Positions 27,691 through 35,751 of a DNA stretch of 64,000 nt are shown here, one piece after another (within the stretch, counting starts at the first letter, position 1; each line of letters opens with the position of its first letter). Below the pieces are notes generated by a model. The model searched no databases. It was not told where the DNA came from and was given only the letters and a program-made list of their open reading frames with translations. The translations under genes and the position numbers were made by a program. The stretch comes from JAGPUQ01 sp049325095 (GTDB lineage Bacteria > Pseudomonadota > Gammaproteobacteria > Pseudomonadales > Porticoccaceae): NCBI GenBank assembly GCA_049325095.1, contig JBMOPO010000018.1, positions 72,922 through 136,921 of the forward strand. Direction: 5' to 3'.

Positions 27691-27951
27691 GGGTTGTCGC
27701 CTCCGGAAACCCGGGAAAAGCACCGGGTCGCGCCATTATAGGATAGCTGCACCGGCGGCCGGCGAGCGGCCCGGCGGCGGATCCCCGGCGCGGACCCCGG
27801 GCCGGCGCGGCCCGGGAGCGGGCGGCACACCGCCCGACACCCGACAGCGGAGCGCCCTGCCCCGAGGCGGCCGGGGTCTCGCCGGCGGCCGGGCGCCGCG
27901 GCGAAGCGAGATCGCTCCCGGTCGGCCGGCGCTGGCGAACCCGGGCGCCGA
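27691..27951. other. GC-rich intergenic region with a -10 element and two hairpins
   Basis: No gene is visible. A minus-strand TATAAT (27735-27740) would serve pycA. Two stems lie downstream of the globin stop: CCCGGGCC/GGCCCGGG (27796-27803, 27809-27816) and GGGCGG/CCGCCC (27820-27825, 27830-27835). Neither has a U tract, so they may limit readthrough from the globin operon or protect its 3' end. Confidence 0.5.
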
Positions 27952-28371
27952 CTAGCCGTCCGCGGCCTGCGCCGCGGCCGCACGCATGGTCCCGGCGAGG
28001 AACTCATAGGCCTCGACCCAGGCCTGCCGGGTGTCCGCGCAGAAGGCGTCGCCCAACCCCTGCTGCAGGGTCCACATCAGCGCCTCGCCGACGGTGGCGT
28101 AGTGGCCGTCCTGTACCCCGTAGCCGACATGGCGGCGGCCCAGGGCCGCCACTGCGGGGACGATTTCCTCCAGCCGGTCGAGGCCGTTGACGGCCACCGC
28201 CAGCATCTGCATGAGCTTGCGGCCCTGTTCCTCCAGGTCTCCGCGAAACAGCGGCCGCAACCCGGGATCGAGCTCGAACAGCCGCCCATAGAACAGTGTC
28301 GCCGCCCGCTCCGCGATCGGCGCCACCCGGGCGAAACTCTCCTGGACCAAAAATTTCTGTTGCGGTGTCAT
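27952..28371 (-). CDS. Single-domain globin
   Basis: This is a 139-residue bacterial haemoglobin of the flavohaemoglobin-like (non-truncated) class, without reductase domain. Helix A reads TPQQKFLVQESFARVAPIAE; LFELDPGLRPLF is the CD region, and the proximal histidine lies in GRRHVGYGVQDGHYATVG near residue 82. EALMWTLQQGLGDAF is also typical. Such globins bind oxygen or nitric oxide. ATG at 28371 gives the usual start. It is the last gene of the four-gene redox operon, 49 bases after the DUF3365 gene, so nitric oxide or oxygen handling by that operon is a reasonable inference. Confidence 0.92.
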   Translation of the reverse strand: MTPQQKFLVQESFARVAPIAERAATLFYGRLFELDPGLRPLFRGDLEEQGRKLMQMLAVAVNGLDRLEEIVPAVAALGRRHVGYGVQDGHYATVGEALMWTLQQGLGDAFCADTRQAWVEAYEFLAGTMRAAAAQAADG

Positions 28372-28420
28372 CGCTTGCCTCCGATATCCGATGAAGGTGC
28401 GCAGGCGCATCCGCGCTGCG

Positions 28421-29005
28421 TCAATTGAGGAGTACGCGAATCACCACGCCGCCCATCACCTCGCCCAACTGAAAATCGCTGCGCGGGCTGTCGCGGTGGT
28501 TGTTGTGGCACTGGATGCAGGCCGGCGAGACCGCGACATCGGCGTATACCGCCGTGAAATAGGTGCGCCCGGCGAGGGTTTCCTCCCCGTAAAAGTTCTC
28601 GCCCGGGTGCTCGACGACAAACTGTAGGCCCTGCTTTTCCATCTCGGTACGGGGCGCGTTCTGCTTGTTCACCGGCCACAGCGACTGCAGGGTGTAGCTG
28701 AAGGCATCGGTTTTCTGCGCGACCATTTCGGCCCCGAAGCGGAACATCTGCGCCGGCAGCGGCAGCGCCTTCTCGTCCTCCCAATGTTCGCTGGCGGTGA
28801 TCACGCGCTCCTCGTTGGCCAACCGGTTGACCACCTTGCGGGTGTAGGTGGTGCGGTCTGCCTCCAGCACGGCGAACAGGGCGTCGGTCATCTGCCGGGG
28901 GCTGATCCCGCCGCCGGCGGGTGGAGCTTCGCGGGAACAGGCGGCGAGCGCCAAAGCGGCCGTCAGCGCGCCCAGGGCGAGCAGGACTCTGGTGGTGTGG
29001 ATCAT
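28421..29005 (-). CDS. DUF3365 (Tll0287-like) heme-binding lipoprotein
   Basis: This is a 194-residue exported protein. The N-terminus is a lipoprotein signal peptide with lipobox LALAACS (cysteine about residue 23). The body is a DUF3365/Tll0287-like sensor-type domain, with RTYFTAVYADVAVSPACIQCH; the CIQCH motif near residue 165 would attach one c-type heme, followed by the usual ASP/NNH region. Tll0287-like domains bind heme in the periplasm and are found alone or in sensors. It lies 6 bases after the 11-heme cytochrome gene, and probably exchanges electrons with it or senses its substrate. Confidence 0.88.
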   Translation of the reverse strand: MIHTTRVLLALGALTAALALAACSREAPPAGGGISPRQMTDALFAVLEADRTTYTRKVVNRLANEERVITASEHWEDEKALPLPAQMFRFGAEMVAQKTDAFSYTLQSLWPVNKQNAPRTEMEKQGLQFVVEHPGENFYGEETLAGRTYFTAVYADVAVSPACIQCHNNHRDSPRSDFQLGEVMGGVVIRVLLN

Positions 29006-29011
29006 CGTCGG

Positions 29012-30409
29012 TTACCTCTCTGGGGGTGGTGGTGCGGAAGGGCCAGCGTCACCGCCGACCGCTCGCTCGGACTCGGCGGCGGAAGCACCGCTCCGGCGCC
29101 GCTCCCGTTCGATGGCCATCCCGATGCCCGGCACCCTGGCGGCGGGACGGCCACGAAAGTTGGTACGCGCCAATTGCGGATCGGCCAGGGCGTCGAGCAC
29201 GAACCCCAGCCCGTGACAGTGCATGCACACGGTGCGCGCCATCTGCTCCACGGGGCGCAGATTGCCGTTCTGATTGTGCTGGGCGGCGATCCGCACGCCG
29301 CCGGAATCCCGCCTCGACTCCCTGGGCAGGTGGCAGGTCGCGCAGGAAACCCCGCTTCCCGGCGGGCCCTCGCCGCTGCGCTCGGCCAGCCACAGGCGAT
29401 GATGCGGCGAGCCCCGGTAGGCCCGGCTGTGTTCATCCGCATGGCAGCCGAGACAGGCTTCCACGGCGGCGGTGCCGGTGTCGAAATCGTGCGCGCCATG
29501 ACAGCTCGTGCAGCCGAGCTCCCGCCCGCGGGCGTCCGCGTGCATGGGCTGCCGGGCCCATTCGGGACGCATCGGCTCCAGCCCGCGCGCCAGGCGCATG
29601 CCGTGGCGGCCGGCGAGAAAACCCGCGTGCTCCGGACCGTGGCATTCGGCGCAGGCCTCCACCCCGGGGCGGTCGACCCAGGCGTCGCCGGCGTCCAGAT
29701 GACAGCCGCCGCAATTGACCCCGCCCCGGGCATGGGCGGTCGAAGACCACTGGGAAATCACTTCCGCCGCGCCGGCGAGATCCGCGGGCGCGGCGGCTTG
29801 CGCCGCCTCGAGCGGCGCCCCCGCAGGCTGCGCCGGCGACCGCAGCGGGACCCGAGCGCCGGGCTTCGAGGGCGGCTCCGCGGCATGCTGCAGGAGAAAA
29901 TCCTCGTACAGCGCGCGGTTGTCGTGGTAGTTGTGGCAGCCGGCGCTGGCGCAGGTGTCGAACCCCAGCTCCCGATGGCTCGGCCGCTCCGCGCCGATGT
30001 CCTGGTGGCAGTGCCAGCAGTAATCCACCGGCAGGGTCAGCCCCATCTCCCGGCTGCGGCCGGGCTGATGTTCGACATGACAGGTGACGCAATAACGGGC
30101 ATCCAGCGCGGCGAGACGGTCGGCATTGCGCGGGTCGGTGAATTTGCTTAGCGGATGGCTGTCCTTGGCTGCGCGCAGCGCCTCGCCGTGACAATCCACA
30201 CAGGCTTGCTGGACGGCGTCGCGGTCGGTGAACGCCGCGCTGTGGCAAGCGCCGCAGTCGAGCTCGATCTGGTAATGGCCCGCGGTCATGGCCCCGGGCA
30301 GGAACCACCGGCGATCCTCTCCGTACAGCATGCGATAACCGAGGTAGGCGCCCAGCGCCGCCGCAGCGAGGATCCACAGCACCCAGATCACCGCCAGACT
30401 CCGTCCCAT
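29012..30409 (-). CDS. Membrane-anchored 11-heme cytochrome c
   Basis: This is a 465-residue protein with an N-terminal anchor or uncleaved signal (VIWVLWILAAAALGAYLGY, residues 7-25) and a periplasmic body. I count ten CxxCH motifs (CGACH, CVDCH, CVTCH, CWHCH, CGGCH, CAECH, CTSCH, CLGCH, CATCH, CMHCH) and one CxxxxCH (CASAGCH), so up to 11 hemes. Many free histidines are available as distal ligands. The tail is Ser/Ala/Pro rich. It does not match NrfA, Hao or MtrA closely by eye. The flavoprotein gene ends 16 bases upstream, suggesting that it receives electrons from the membrane domain of that protein. Confidence 0.88.
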   Translation of the reverse strand: MGRSLAVIWVLWILAAAALGAYLGYRMLYGEDRRWFLPGAMTAGHYQIELDCGACHSAAFTDRDAVQQACVDCHGEALRAAKDSHPLSKFTDPRNADRLAALDARYCVTCHVEHQPGRSREMGLTLPVDYCWHCHQDIGAERPSHRELGFDTCASAGCHNYHDNRALYEDFLLQHAAEPPSKPGARVPLRSPAQPAGAPLEAAQAAAPADLAGAAEVISQWSSTAHARGGVNCGGCHLDAGDAWVDRPGVEACAECHGPEHAGFLAGRHGMRLARGLEPMRPEWARQPMHADARGRELGCTSCHGAHDFDTGTAAVEACLGCHADEHSRAYRGSPHHRLWLAERSGEGPPGSGVSCATCHLPRESRRDSGGVRIAAQHNQNGNLRPVEQMARTVCMHCHGLGFVLDALADPQLARTNFRGRPAARVPGIGMAIERERRRSGASAAESERAVGGDAGPSAPPPPER

Positions 30410-30425
30410 GCGCCCCGCTTGTCCA

Positions 30426-32435
30426 TCAGAAGTAGTAACCCGCGAGGACATGTGCGGCCAACAATGCCGGCAGCGGCCACAGCAGGGACAGATGCAGCCA
30501 GAGCGAGCAGCGCCGGACGGCGCCCACCCGCGCCCCCAGGCGGCGCTCCCAGGCCACTGCCGCACCCGCCAGGGCGCCGGCCGCCACGACCGCCAGAAAA
30601 TTGGCCAGCAACCAGAAATTCAGGTTGGCCCCCGGGCGCAGGCCGGTGTGGACCACCAGCGCGGCCAGGGCCAGCAGCCCCGACAGCGCATGCCACAGCC
30701 GCAGTCGCTCATAGTTGCCCCGGCGCCAGGAGGTCCGCTTGCGCACTGACATGGCGAGCCCGGCCACCGCGATCGCCACCAGGCCGTAACCGCTCAGCTG
30801 CCGGCACCAGGACTCCGTGGAGGCCCGCTCCAACCAGCCGTACGCGCGCACCGAGTCGCTGAACCCCGGATCCGGCAGGATCCCGACCAGGGCCACCGCG
30901 GCGGCCGCGGCCGCCGCGGTCCAGGCCAGCCCCGGGCGCCCGCCGGGGTCCGCGGCAACCGCACCGGGCTCGAGCAGCTGGCAGAGCAGCGGCCGGCAGC
31001 CGCCGCACACCGTCCCCGCGCCGGTGCGCGCGATCAGGGCGTCGAGGTCGACGGCACCGGCGGCCAGGGCTTCGCCCAGCCGCCCGCGGCTGACCCCCCG
31101 GCACTGGCAGACGACGGCCCGCGCCGGCCAACCGGCGACCGCCTGGGATGCCGATGGCCAGAGATTCCCGGTGCGCCGCAGCCGCCGGCGCTGCCAGGGC
31201 CAGACCATGCCGCCCCGGGCCACCAGCTCGCAGACCCGCGATCGCTCCGCCCAGTCGCCCACCGCCACCGCGCCCACCGCCCGCCCGGCGCGGGTCAGGA
31301 TCCGCCGGTAATGACCCGCATCCGCATAGCAGGTGGCGCGGTCCAGCCCCGGCTCCTCGCTCTCCCCCACGCGCCCGACGCTGAACACCGGGCAGTCGAT
31401 CACCTTGAGCGTCGAGGCTTCGACGCTGCGCAGGTAGCGCGCCCGCCCGCCCCCCAGGTGGTGCACTGCGACCCCGGCCTGTTCGAAGCCGGGCGCCAGA
31501 GTGCCCTGCACCCGTCCGCGGTGCTCGACACAGTCGCCCACCGCATAGATGTCGGGATCCGAGCTCTGCATCGCGTCGTTGACCTGAATGCCGCGGCCGA
31601 CCCGGAGCCCGGCGGCGCGGGCCAGCTCCACCCGCGGCCGGATGCCGGTGGCGACCACCAGGGTGTCGCAGTCGAGTTCGGATCCGTCCCCGAGCCGGAC
31701 CCCGGTCAGGCGCACGCCGCCCAAGACCTCCCGCACACCGGCGTTCACCAGCACCCGGAGCCCGAGGCGCTCCAGGTGGTCCTGCAGCCGGGCGGCGGCC
31801 CCGGCATCCAGTTGCCGGTTGGCGAGCCAAGGGCCGTGATGCACCAGGGTCACCCGGGTGTGGGCCCGCTGCATGGCGCGGGCCGCCTCCAGGCCCAGCA
31901 GCCCGCCGCCCAGCACCAGCGTATGGCGACTGCGCACCTGCCGCGCCAGCAGGCGCTGGACGTCGCCCAGGTCGCGCAGGACGTGCACCCCGGGCGAGTC
32001 GATACCGGGGATCCGCGGCACCAGGGGTCCGGCGCCCACCGCGAGCATCAGCTTGCGATAAGCCTGCATCCGGCCGTGCGCATCGCGCAGCCGGTGCGCC
32101 TGCGGCTCGATGGCCGTGACCCGGCAATGCAGGCGCAGCTCGCAACCGGGCCCGGCCACCGGGGGCGCAATCACCTGCTCGAGCCGCCGCTGGCCGCCCA
32201 GCAGTGCGCTCAGTTGCACCCGGTCGTAGGGCTGCCAGGGCTCGTCGCCGTAAACCACCACCGGCAGTTCCGGCAACTGCGCCCGCAACAGGCGCGCGCA
32301 CTGGATGCCGACCGGACCGGAACCGACCACCACCACCGGCACCGCCTCGGGGTCCGGGCCGGAAGCCGGCGGAGCGGCGCGCCCTCCGCCGCGGTCATGG
32401 ACCGCCAGAATGTCGGTTTCGCCCGTTCCCGCCAC
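30426..32435 (-). CDS. NirB-like flavoprotein fused to 2Fe-2S (BFD-like) and membrane heme-b-like domains
   Basis: This 669-residue protein has three parts. Residues about 30-410 form a FAD/NAD(P)H disulfide-oxidoreductase fold: VVVVGSGPVGIQCARLL, LVLGGGLLGLEAARAM and IYAVGDCVEH. Residues 440-490 form a BFD-like 2Fe-2S domain with CQC and CGGC. Residues 500-669 hold about five transmembrane segments with histidines (LRLWHALSG, VVHTG, WLHLSLLW, LAAH), which resembles a ferric-reductase or cytochrome-b module. NirB's siroheme domain is absent, so it is not a nitrite reductase. The start is uncertain: GTG at 32435 has GGGAG upstream; an ATG at 32483 sits inside a terminator stem. Confidence 0.8.
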   Translation of the reverse strand: MAGTGETDILAVHDRGGGRAAPPASGPDPEAVPVVVVGSGPVGIQCARLLRAQLPELPVVVYGDEPWQPYDRVQLSALLGGQRRLEQVIAPPVAGPGCELRLHCRVTAIEPQAHRLRDAHGRMQAYRKLMLAVGAGPLVPRIPGIDSPGVHVLRDLGDVQRLLARQVRSRHTLVLGGGLLGLEAARAMQRAHTRVTLVHHGPWLANRQLDAGAAARLQDHLERLGLRVLVNAGVREVLGGVRLTGVRLGDGSELDCDTLVVATGIRPRVELARAAGLRVGRGIQVNDAMQSSDPDIYAVGDCVEHRGRVQGTLAPGFEQAGVAVHHLGGGRARYLRSVEASTLKVIDCPVFSVGRVGESEEPGLDRATCYADAGHYRRILTRAGRAVGAVAVGDWAERSRVCELVARGGMVWPWQRRRLRRTGNLWPSASQAVAGWPARAVVCQCRGVSRGRLGEALAAGAVDLDALIARTGAGTVCGGCRPLLCQLLEPGAVAADPGGRPGLAWTAAAAAAAVALVGILPDPGFSDSVRAYGWLERASTESWCRQLSGYGLVAIAVAGLAMSVRKRTSWRRGNYERLRLWHALSGLLALAALVVHTGLRPGANLNFWLLANFLAVVAAGALAGAAVAWERRLGARVGAVRRCSLWLHLSLLWPLPALLAAHVLAGYYF

Positions 32436-32469
32436 TTCCGGATCTCCCGCAGAGACCGCGTTCGGAGCC

Positions 32470-32505
32470 AAAAAAAAGCCCATCGCGCGGCACAGCGCGA
32501 TGGGC
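32470..32505 (-). terminator. Perfect terminator just upstream of the flavoprotein gene
   Basis: On the minus strand an 11-bp stem (GCCCATCGCGC with GCGCGATGGGC) and 6-base loop are followed by eight T residues. It lies only 35 bases before the chosen start of the redox operon, and no gene lies upstream on that strand. It could be an attenuator of the operon or end an unseen short transcript. Confidence 0.8.
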
Positions 32506-33110
32506 GTCGTTGCCCGGTCGGTTGCAGTCCGCGACCCGGGCGCCCTCGCCCGATCCGCGGATGCAAAGAATCAGCAAGCAACATGCCATTGATCGAGCCC
32601 GACGCCGCCCCTCTCGCGGCCAGATCCGCAATCCCTCGATTTTTCATGACGTTACGGCATAGGGGCGGAGCCTATGCCGGGGTTGCGAGCCCGTCGCGGA
32701 GGTTCGCGGCGGGCCGGCGCCGGCGCACCGCACCGTTCTCGACCGGTCTCGCGCACTGGGAGAGGGATTTTCCGCTTGGTCCCGCACCGGCGTTGTGAGT
32801 GCCGGGCGGCCGGGATGCCGAGCCATGCCCGCGCCCCGCCCTGCCGGCGCCGCCCTCAGCGGCGGCGTGCCCGGCGTTGCGCCGGGAAAGCTCGGCCGGA
32901 TGAGGGCGCGGCGGATGACTTTGCGCACCATTCCGGGCACACTCGGCCGGCGGGTTTCGTTCCGCAGAATCCAGGCTCTGCCCTCCCGGCCAACCCGGCG
33001 CAAGGTCCCTGCGACCGGACTGGCGGTCACCTGTGCGCCCGGCGATAGCGGATTTCGCGCCGGAAGGACAGCGACCCCTGGGGGTTCCCGCCGCAATTAC
33101 AGGAGCCACC
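32506..33110. other. About 600 bp without a recognisable gene
   Basis: Open frames on both strands here have no recognisable motif or start signals. A 9-bp inverted repeat CGGCATAGG/CCTATGCCG (32655-32663, 32671-32679) and the stem CCCGGCG/CGCCGGG (32870-32876, 32880-32886) are visible. The left half could be a leader for the redox operon on the minus strand; the right half must contain the MFS promoter, which I cannot identify. Confidence 0.5.
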
Positions 33111-34277
33111 ATGAGCGCCATCGAACCCGCCCCCAGCCGGTCGGCCGGCGCCGGCGCGGGATTTCCGCTCCTGCTCGGCATCACCACCCTGTTCGGGCTG
33201 GCCTTTTCGACCTATTTCCTGCTGCCCAAGTACCTGGCGGCGGAACTGGGGGCGGACCCGATCGCCATCGGCGGCGTCACCACCATCTTCTGGCTGGCGT
33301 CGGTGGCTGCAGTGCCCTTCGCCGGCACCCAGATCGACCGGCGCGGTCGCAGGCTGTTCGCCGGCATCGGCGGACTCCTGCTCGCGGTGTCTTCGGCCGG
33401 CTTCATCTGGGTGCAGGAGATCGGCCCGCTGATCTGGGTGCTGCGGATCGTCCAGGGCCTGGGTTTCACCCTGTTCTATGTGAGCGTGGCCACCCTGGTC
33501 GCCGACCTCGCCCCGGCGGCCCGCCTGAGTCAGGCGCTGGGCCTGTTCGGTGCCGTGATGATTTTCACCAACGCGGCGGGACCGGCGTTCGCGGAATGGG
33601 CCTCCGCCCGGTTCGGCTGGCCGACGGTGTTCGCCGCCACCGCGCTCAGCGCCCTGCTGGCCGCGGCAGGCACGCGCTGTGTCCCGGATCCCGAACGCCA
33701 GCGGGGCGAGGGCCCGGAGACCGGGTTTCTGCGGGTACTGCGCCGGCCCGGCATGGCGCCGGTCATGGGCGCCTCGGCCATGACCGGCTGGGTGTTCGGG
33801 ACCCTGTTCACCTTCTATCAGCCCTGGGCGCTGCAATTGGGCATCGGGCGGGTCGCGGACTATCTGGTCGCCTATGCCGGCGCCGCGATCGCGGTGCGGA
33901 TCCTGGCCGGCAACCTCGCCGACCGCATGGGCCGCCTGCGGGCGGTGCAGGCCATGGCGCTGCTCTATGTGCTGGCACCGCTGGCGGTCATTGGGCTCGG
34001 GCAGGTCGGACTGCTGGTCGCCGGCGCGCTTCTGGGCGTCGCCCAGGGCGTCTACTATCCGGCGCTCAACGCCATCGCCATCGAGCGGGCCGCGGCGGCC
34101 GAACGCGGCAAGGTGATGGCCGCCTACAACGGGGCATTCAACCTGGGTCTGTCGGCGGCCGGCCTGAGCCTGGGCCACCTGGTGGCGGCCGGCGGCTACC
34201 CGCCGATCTTCCTGCTCGCCACCCTGATCTGCGTCGCCACCTTCGCCCTGCTGGTGGTCACCGGCCGCCACGCCTGA
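33111..34277 (+). CDS. MFS transporter
   Basis: This is a 388-residue major facilitator protein with about twelve transmembrane helices. The motif between helices 2 and 3 reads FAGTQIDRRGRRLFAGIGG and its C-half counterpart reads NLADRMGRLRAVQA. No substrate-specific motif is visible. The ATG at 33111 is preceded by AGGAG. It converges with the class III CoA-transferase gene, with 21 bases between stops. Position at the edge of the catabolic segment makes uptake or efflux of a small organic acid or drug plausible, without proof. Confidence 0.88.
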   Translation: MSAIEPAPSRSAGAGAGFPLLLGITTLFGLAFSTYFLLPKYLAAELGADPIAIGGVTTIFWLASVAAVPFAGTQIDRRGRRLFAGIGGLLLAVSSAGFIWVQEIGPLIWVLRIVQGLGFTLFYVSVATLVADLAPAARLSQALGLFGAVMIFTNAAGPAFAEWASARFGWPTVFAATALSALLAAAGTRCVPDPERQRGEGPETGFLRVLRRPGMAPVMGASAMTGWVFGTLFTFYQPWALQLGIGRVADYLVAYAGAAIAVRILAGNLADRMGRLRAVQAMALLYVLAPLAVIGLGQVGLLVAGALLGVAQGVYYPALNAIAIERAAAAERGKVMAAYNGAFNLGLSAAGLSLGHLVAAGGYPPIFLLATLICVATFALLVVTGRHA

Positions 34278-34298
34278 CGGCCGCGCCGGGCTGGCCGG

Positions 34299-35507
34299 TC
34301 AGATGTTCTTCGCACCTAGGATGCCCCGCGCCTCCAGGTCGGCGATGCGCTCTGCGCTGTAACCCAGGCGTTCGCGGAGGATTTCGCGATTGTGCTGGCC
34401 CAGGGTGCCGGCGCGCAGGTCCGGGGTGTCGGGAAACGCCGAAAAGCGCAGCGGGGTGCGCGGAATCCGCACCTCTCCGAACAGGTCGTCTTTGACCGTC
34501 CGCACCAGTCCGCGCTCCTTGGCATGGGGCGTTTCCACCACCTCCGGAATGCTGAGGATGGGCGCGCAGGGCACCCGATGCCGGCGCAGGATCTCCAGCG
34601 CCCGATCCAGGTCGCCCAGGCCGTCGAGCCATTGCTGGATCGCGCCATCGAGCTCCTGGCGGTGCTGGCCCATGGTTTTGACGTCGGAGAAGCGCGGGTC
34701 TTCGAGCAAGTCCTGCCGGCCCATGGCGGTCGCCAGCCCGCGCCACTGGTGGTTGATGCCAAGCAGGAACAGATAGCGCTCTCCGCAGCGGTAGATACCC
34801 ACCGGCGACAGCAGCCAGTGGCCGGCTCCGGAGCGCTTGGCCACCATCTGACCGCCGGTGGAGTGGTAGAGCTGGGCGCTCAGTTCATGGAAACTGAACA
34901 GTACCTCGAGCAGGGAGATGTCGATGTGCTGGCCGCCGCCGCCGCGCAGCCGATGCAGCAGGGCGGTGACGATGGCGCCATAGGCGTGGACTCCGGCGGA
35001 AATGTCCCCGAAGGCGAAATCGCCGAAGATCGGCGTGCGGCCGGGCTCGCCGAGCAGATCGATGATGCCGGCGTAGGACTGGCCGATCCAATCGTAGCCC
35101 GGCAGTTGCGCCAGGGGCCCGGTCTGGCCGAAACAGGAAATCGAACACATGATCAGATTGGGGTTGATGTCGCGCAGGCGCTCCCAGTCCAGGTTGTGCT
35201 GGCGCATGACTCCCGGGGTGAAGTTTTCCACCACTACATCGGCCTGCCGGATCAGCTCCCGGCAGATTTCCTGGGCCTCGGGGGTGGCGATATCCATCGC
35301 CATGGTCTTCTTGCCCACATTGTGCTGGATGAAGTAACCGCTGCGGCCCTCGCGGTGCGCCGGCAGCAGCCGGGCCAGCTCGCCCTGCAGGGGTTCGATC
35401 TTGATCACCTCGGCGCCGTGTTCGGCCAGCAGCTTGGTGCAGTGCGGCCCCGCCACGACATGGGTGAAATCGACGACCTTGAAACCATCGAGCATGCGTG
35501 CGGCCAT
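34299..35507 (-). CDS. Class III CoA-transferase (CaiB/BaiF family)
   Basis: This 402-residue enzyme would move CoA between acyl-CoA and a free acid. It begins LDGFKVVDFTHVVAGPHCTK and shows the family's VVENFTPGVMRQHNLDWERL and GYDWIGQSYAGIIDLLGE. The catalytic aspartate is expected in the FGDISAGVHAYGAI segment near residue 170. Acyl specificity cannot be read: formyl, carnitine and benzylsuccinate types share these motifs. It is a single gene, divergent from the decayed cytochrome gene across a region with an FNR-type site. Confidence 0.9.
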   Translation of the reverse strand: MAARMLDGFKVVDFTHVVAGPHCTKLLAEHGAEVIKIEPLQGELARLLPAHREGRSGYFIQHNVGKKTMAMDIATPEAQEICRELIRQADVVVENFTPGVMRQHNLDWERLRDINPNLIMCSISCFGQTGPLAQLPGYDWIGQSYAGIIDLLGEPGRTPIFGDFAFGDISAGVHAYGAIVTALLHRLRGGGGQHIDISLLEVLFSFHELSAQLYHSTGGQMVAKRSGAGHWLLSPVGIYRCGERYLFLLGINHQWRGLATAMGRQDLLEDPRFSDVKTMGQHRQELDGAIQQWLDGLGDLDRALEILRRHRVPCAPILSIPEVVETPHAKERGLVRTVKDDLFGEVRIPRTPLRFSAFPDTPDLRAGTLGQHNREILRERLGYSAERIADLEARGILGAKNI

Positions 35508-35652
35508 CTAGCCTCCCGTCCGTTATCGGTTATTGGCGAATGTCTCGGGAACCCTGGAGCCCGAACCCAATGTACGCCAAACGGACCGGGTCGATGAATC
35601 GCTTTTCGGACCGCCGGTTCCCGGCCGAACCTGTCGCCGCAGACCGCGCGAA

Positions 35653-35666
35653 TTGACCGGCGTCAA
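35653..35666. promoter_or_regulatory. FNR/Anr/Dnr-type binding site
   Basis: TTGAC-CGGC-GTCAA is a perfect inverted repeat with the four-base spacer of FNR-family sites (consensus TTGAT-N4-ATCAA; TTGAC/GTCAA is seen in Dnr-like sites). It lies 86 bases before the start of the cytochrome pseudogene and about 146 bases from the CoA-transferase start, and could regulate either. Confidence 0.6.
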
Positions 35667-35751
35667 GCAGCGGTCCGGCCATCGGCCGCAGCCTGGAACG
35701 AAATCAGCCATCCACGACTCCCCCGCACAGGGGGACCACGACAGGAGACAG

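Noticed and set aside
30426..32435. Nitrite reductase large subunit NirB
   Set aside because: The siroheme/4Fe-4S half is missing and replaced by membrane helices; no nirD follows.
32210..32647. Minus-strand frame that starts MKNRGIADLAARGA, a possible leader peptide or small gene
   Set aside because: It runs through the terminator hairpin and into the flavoprotein gene in another frame; no ribosome-binding site or similarity.
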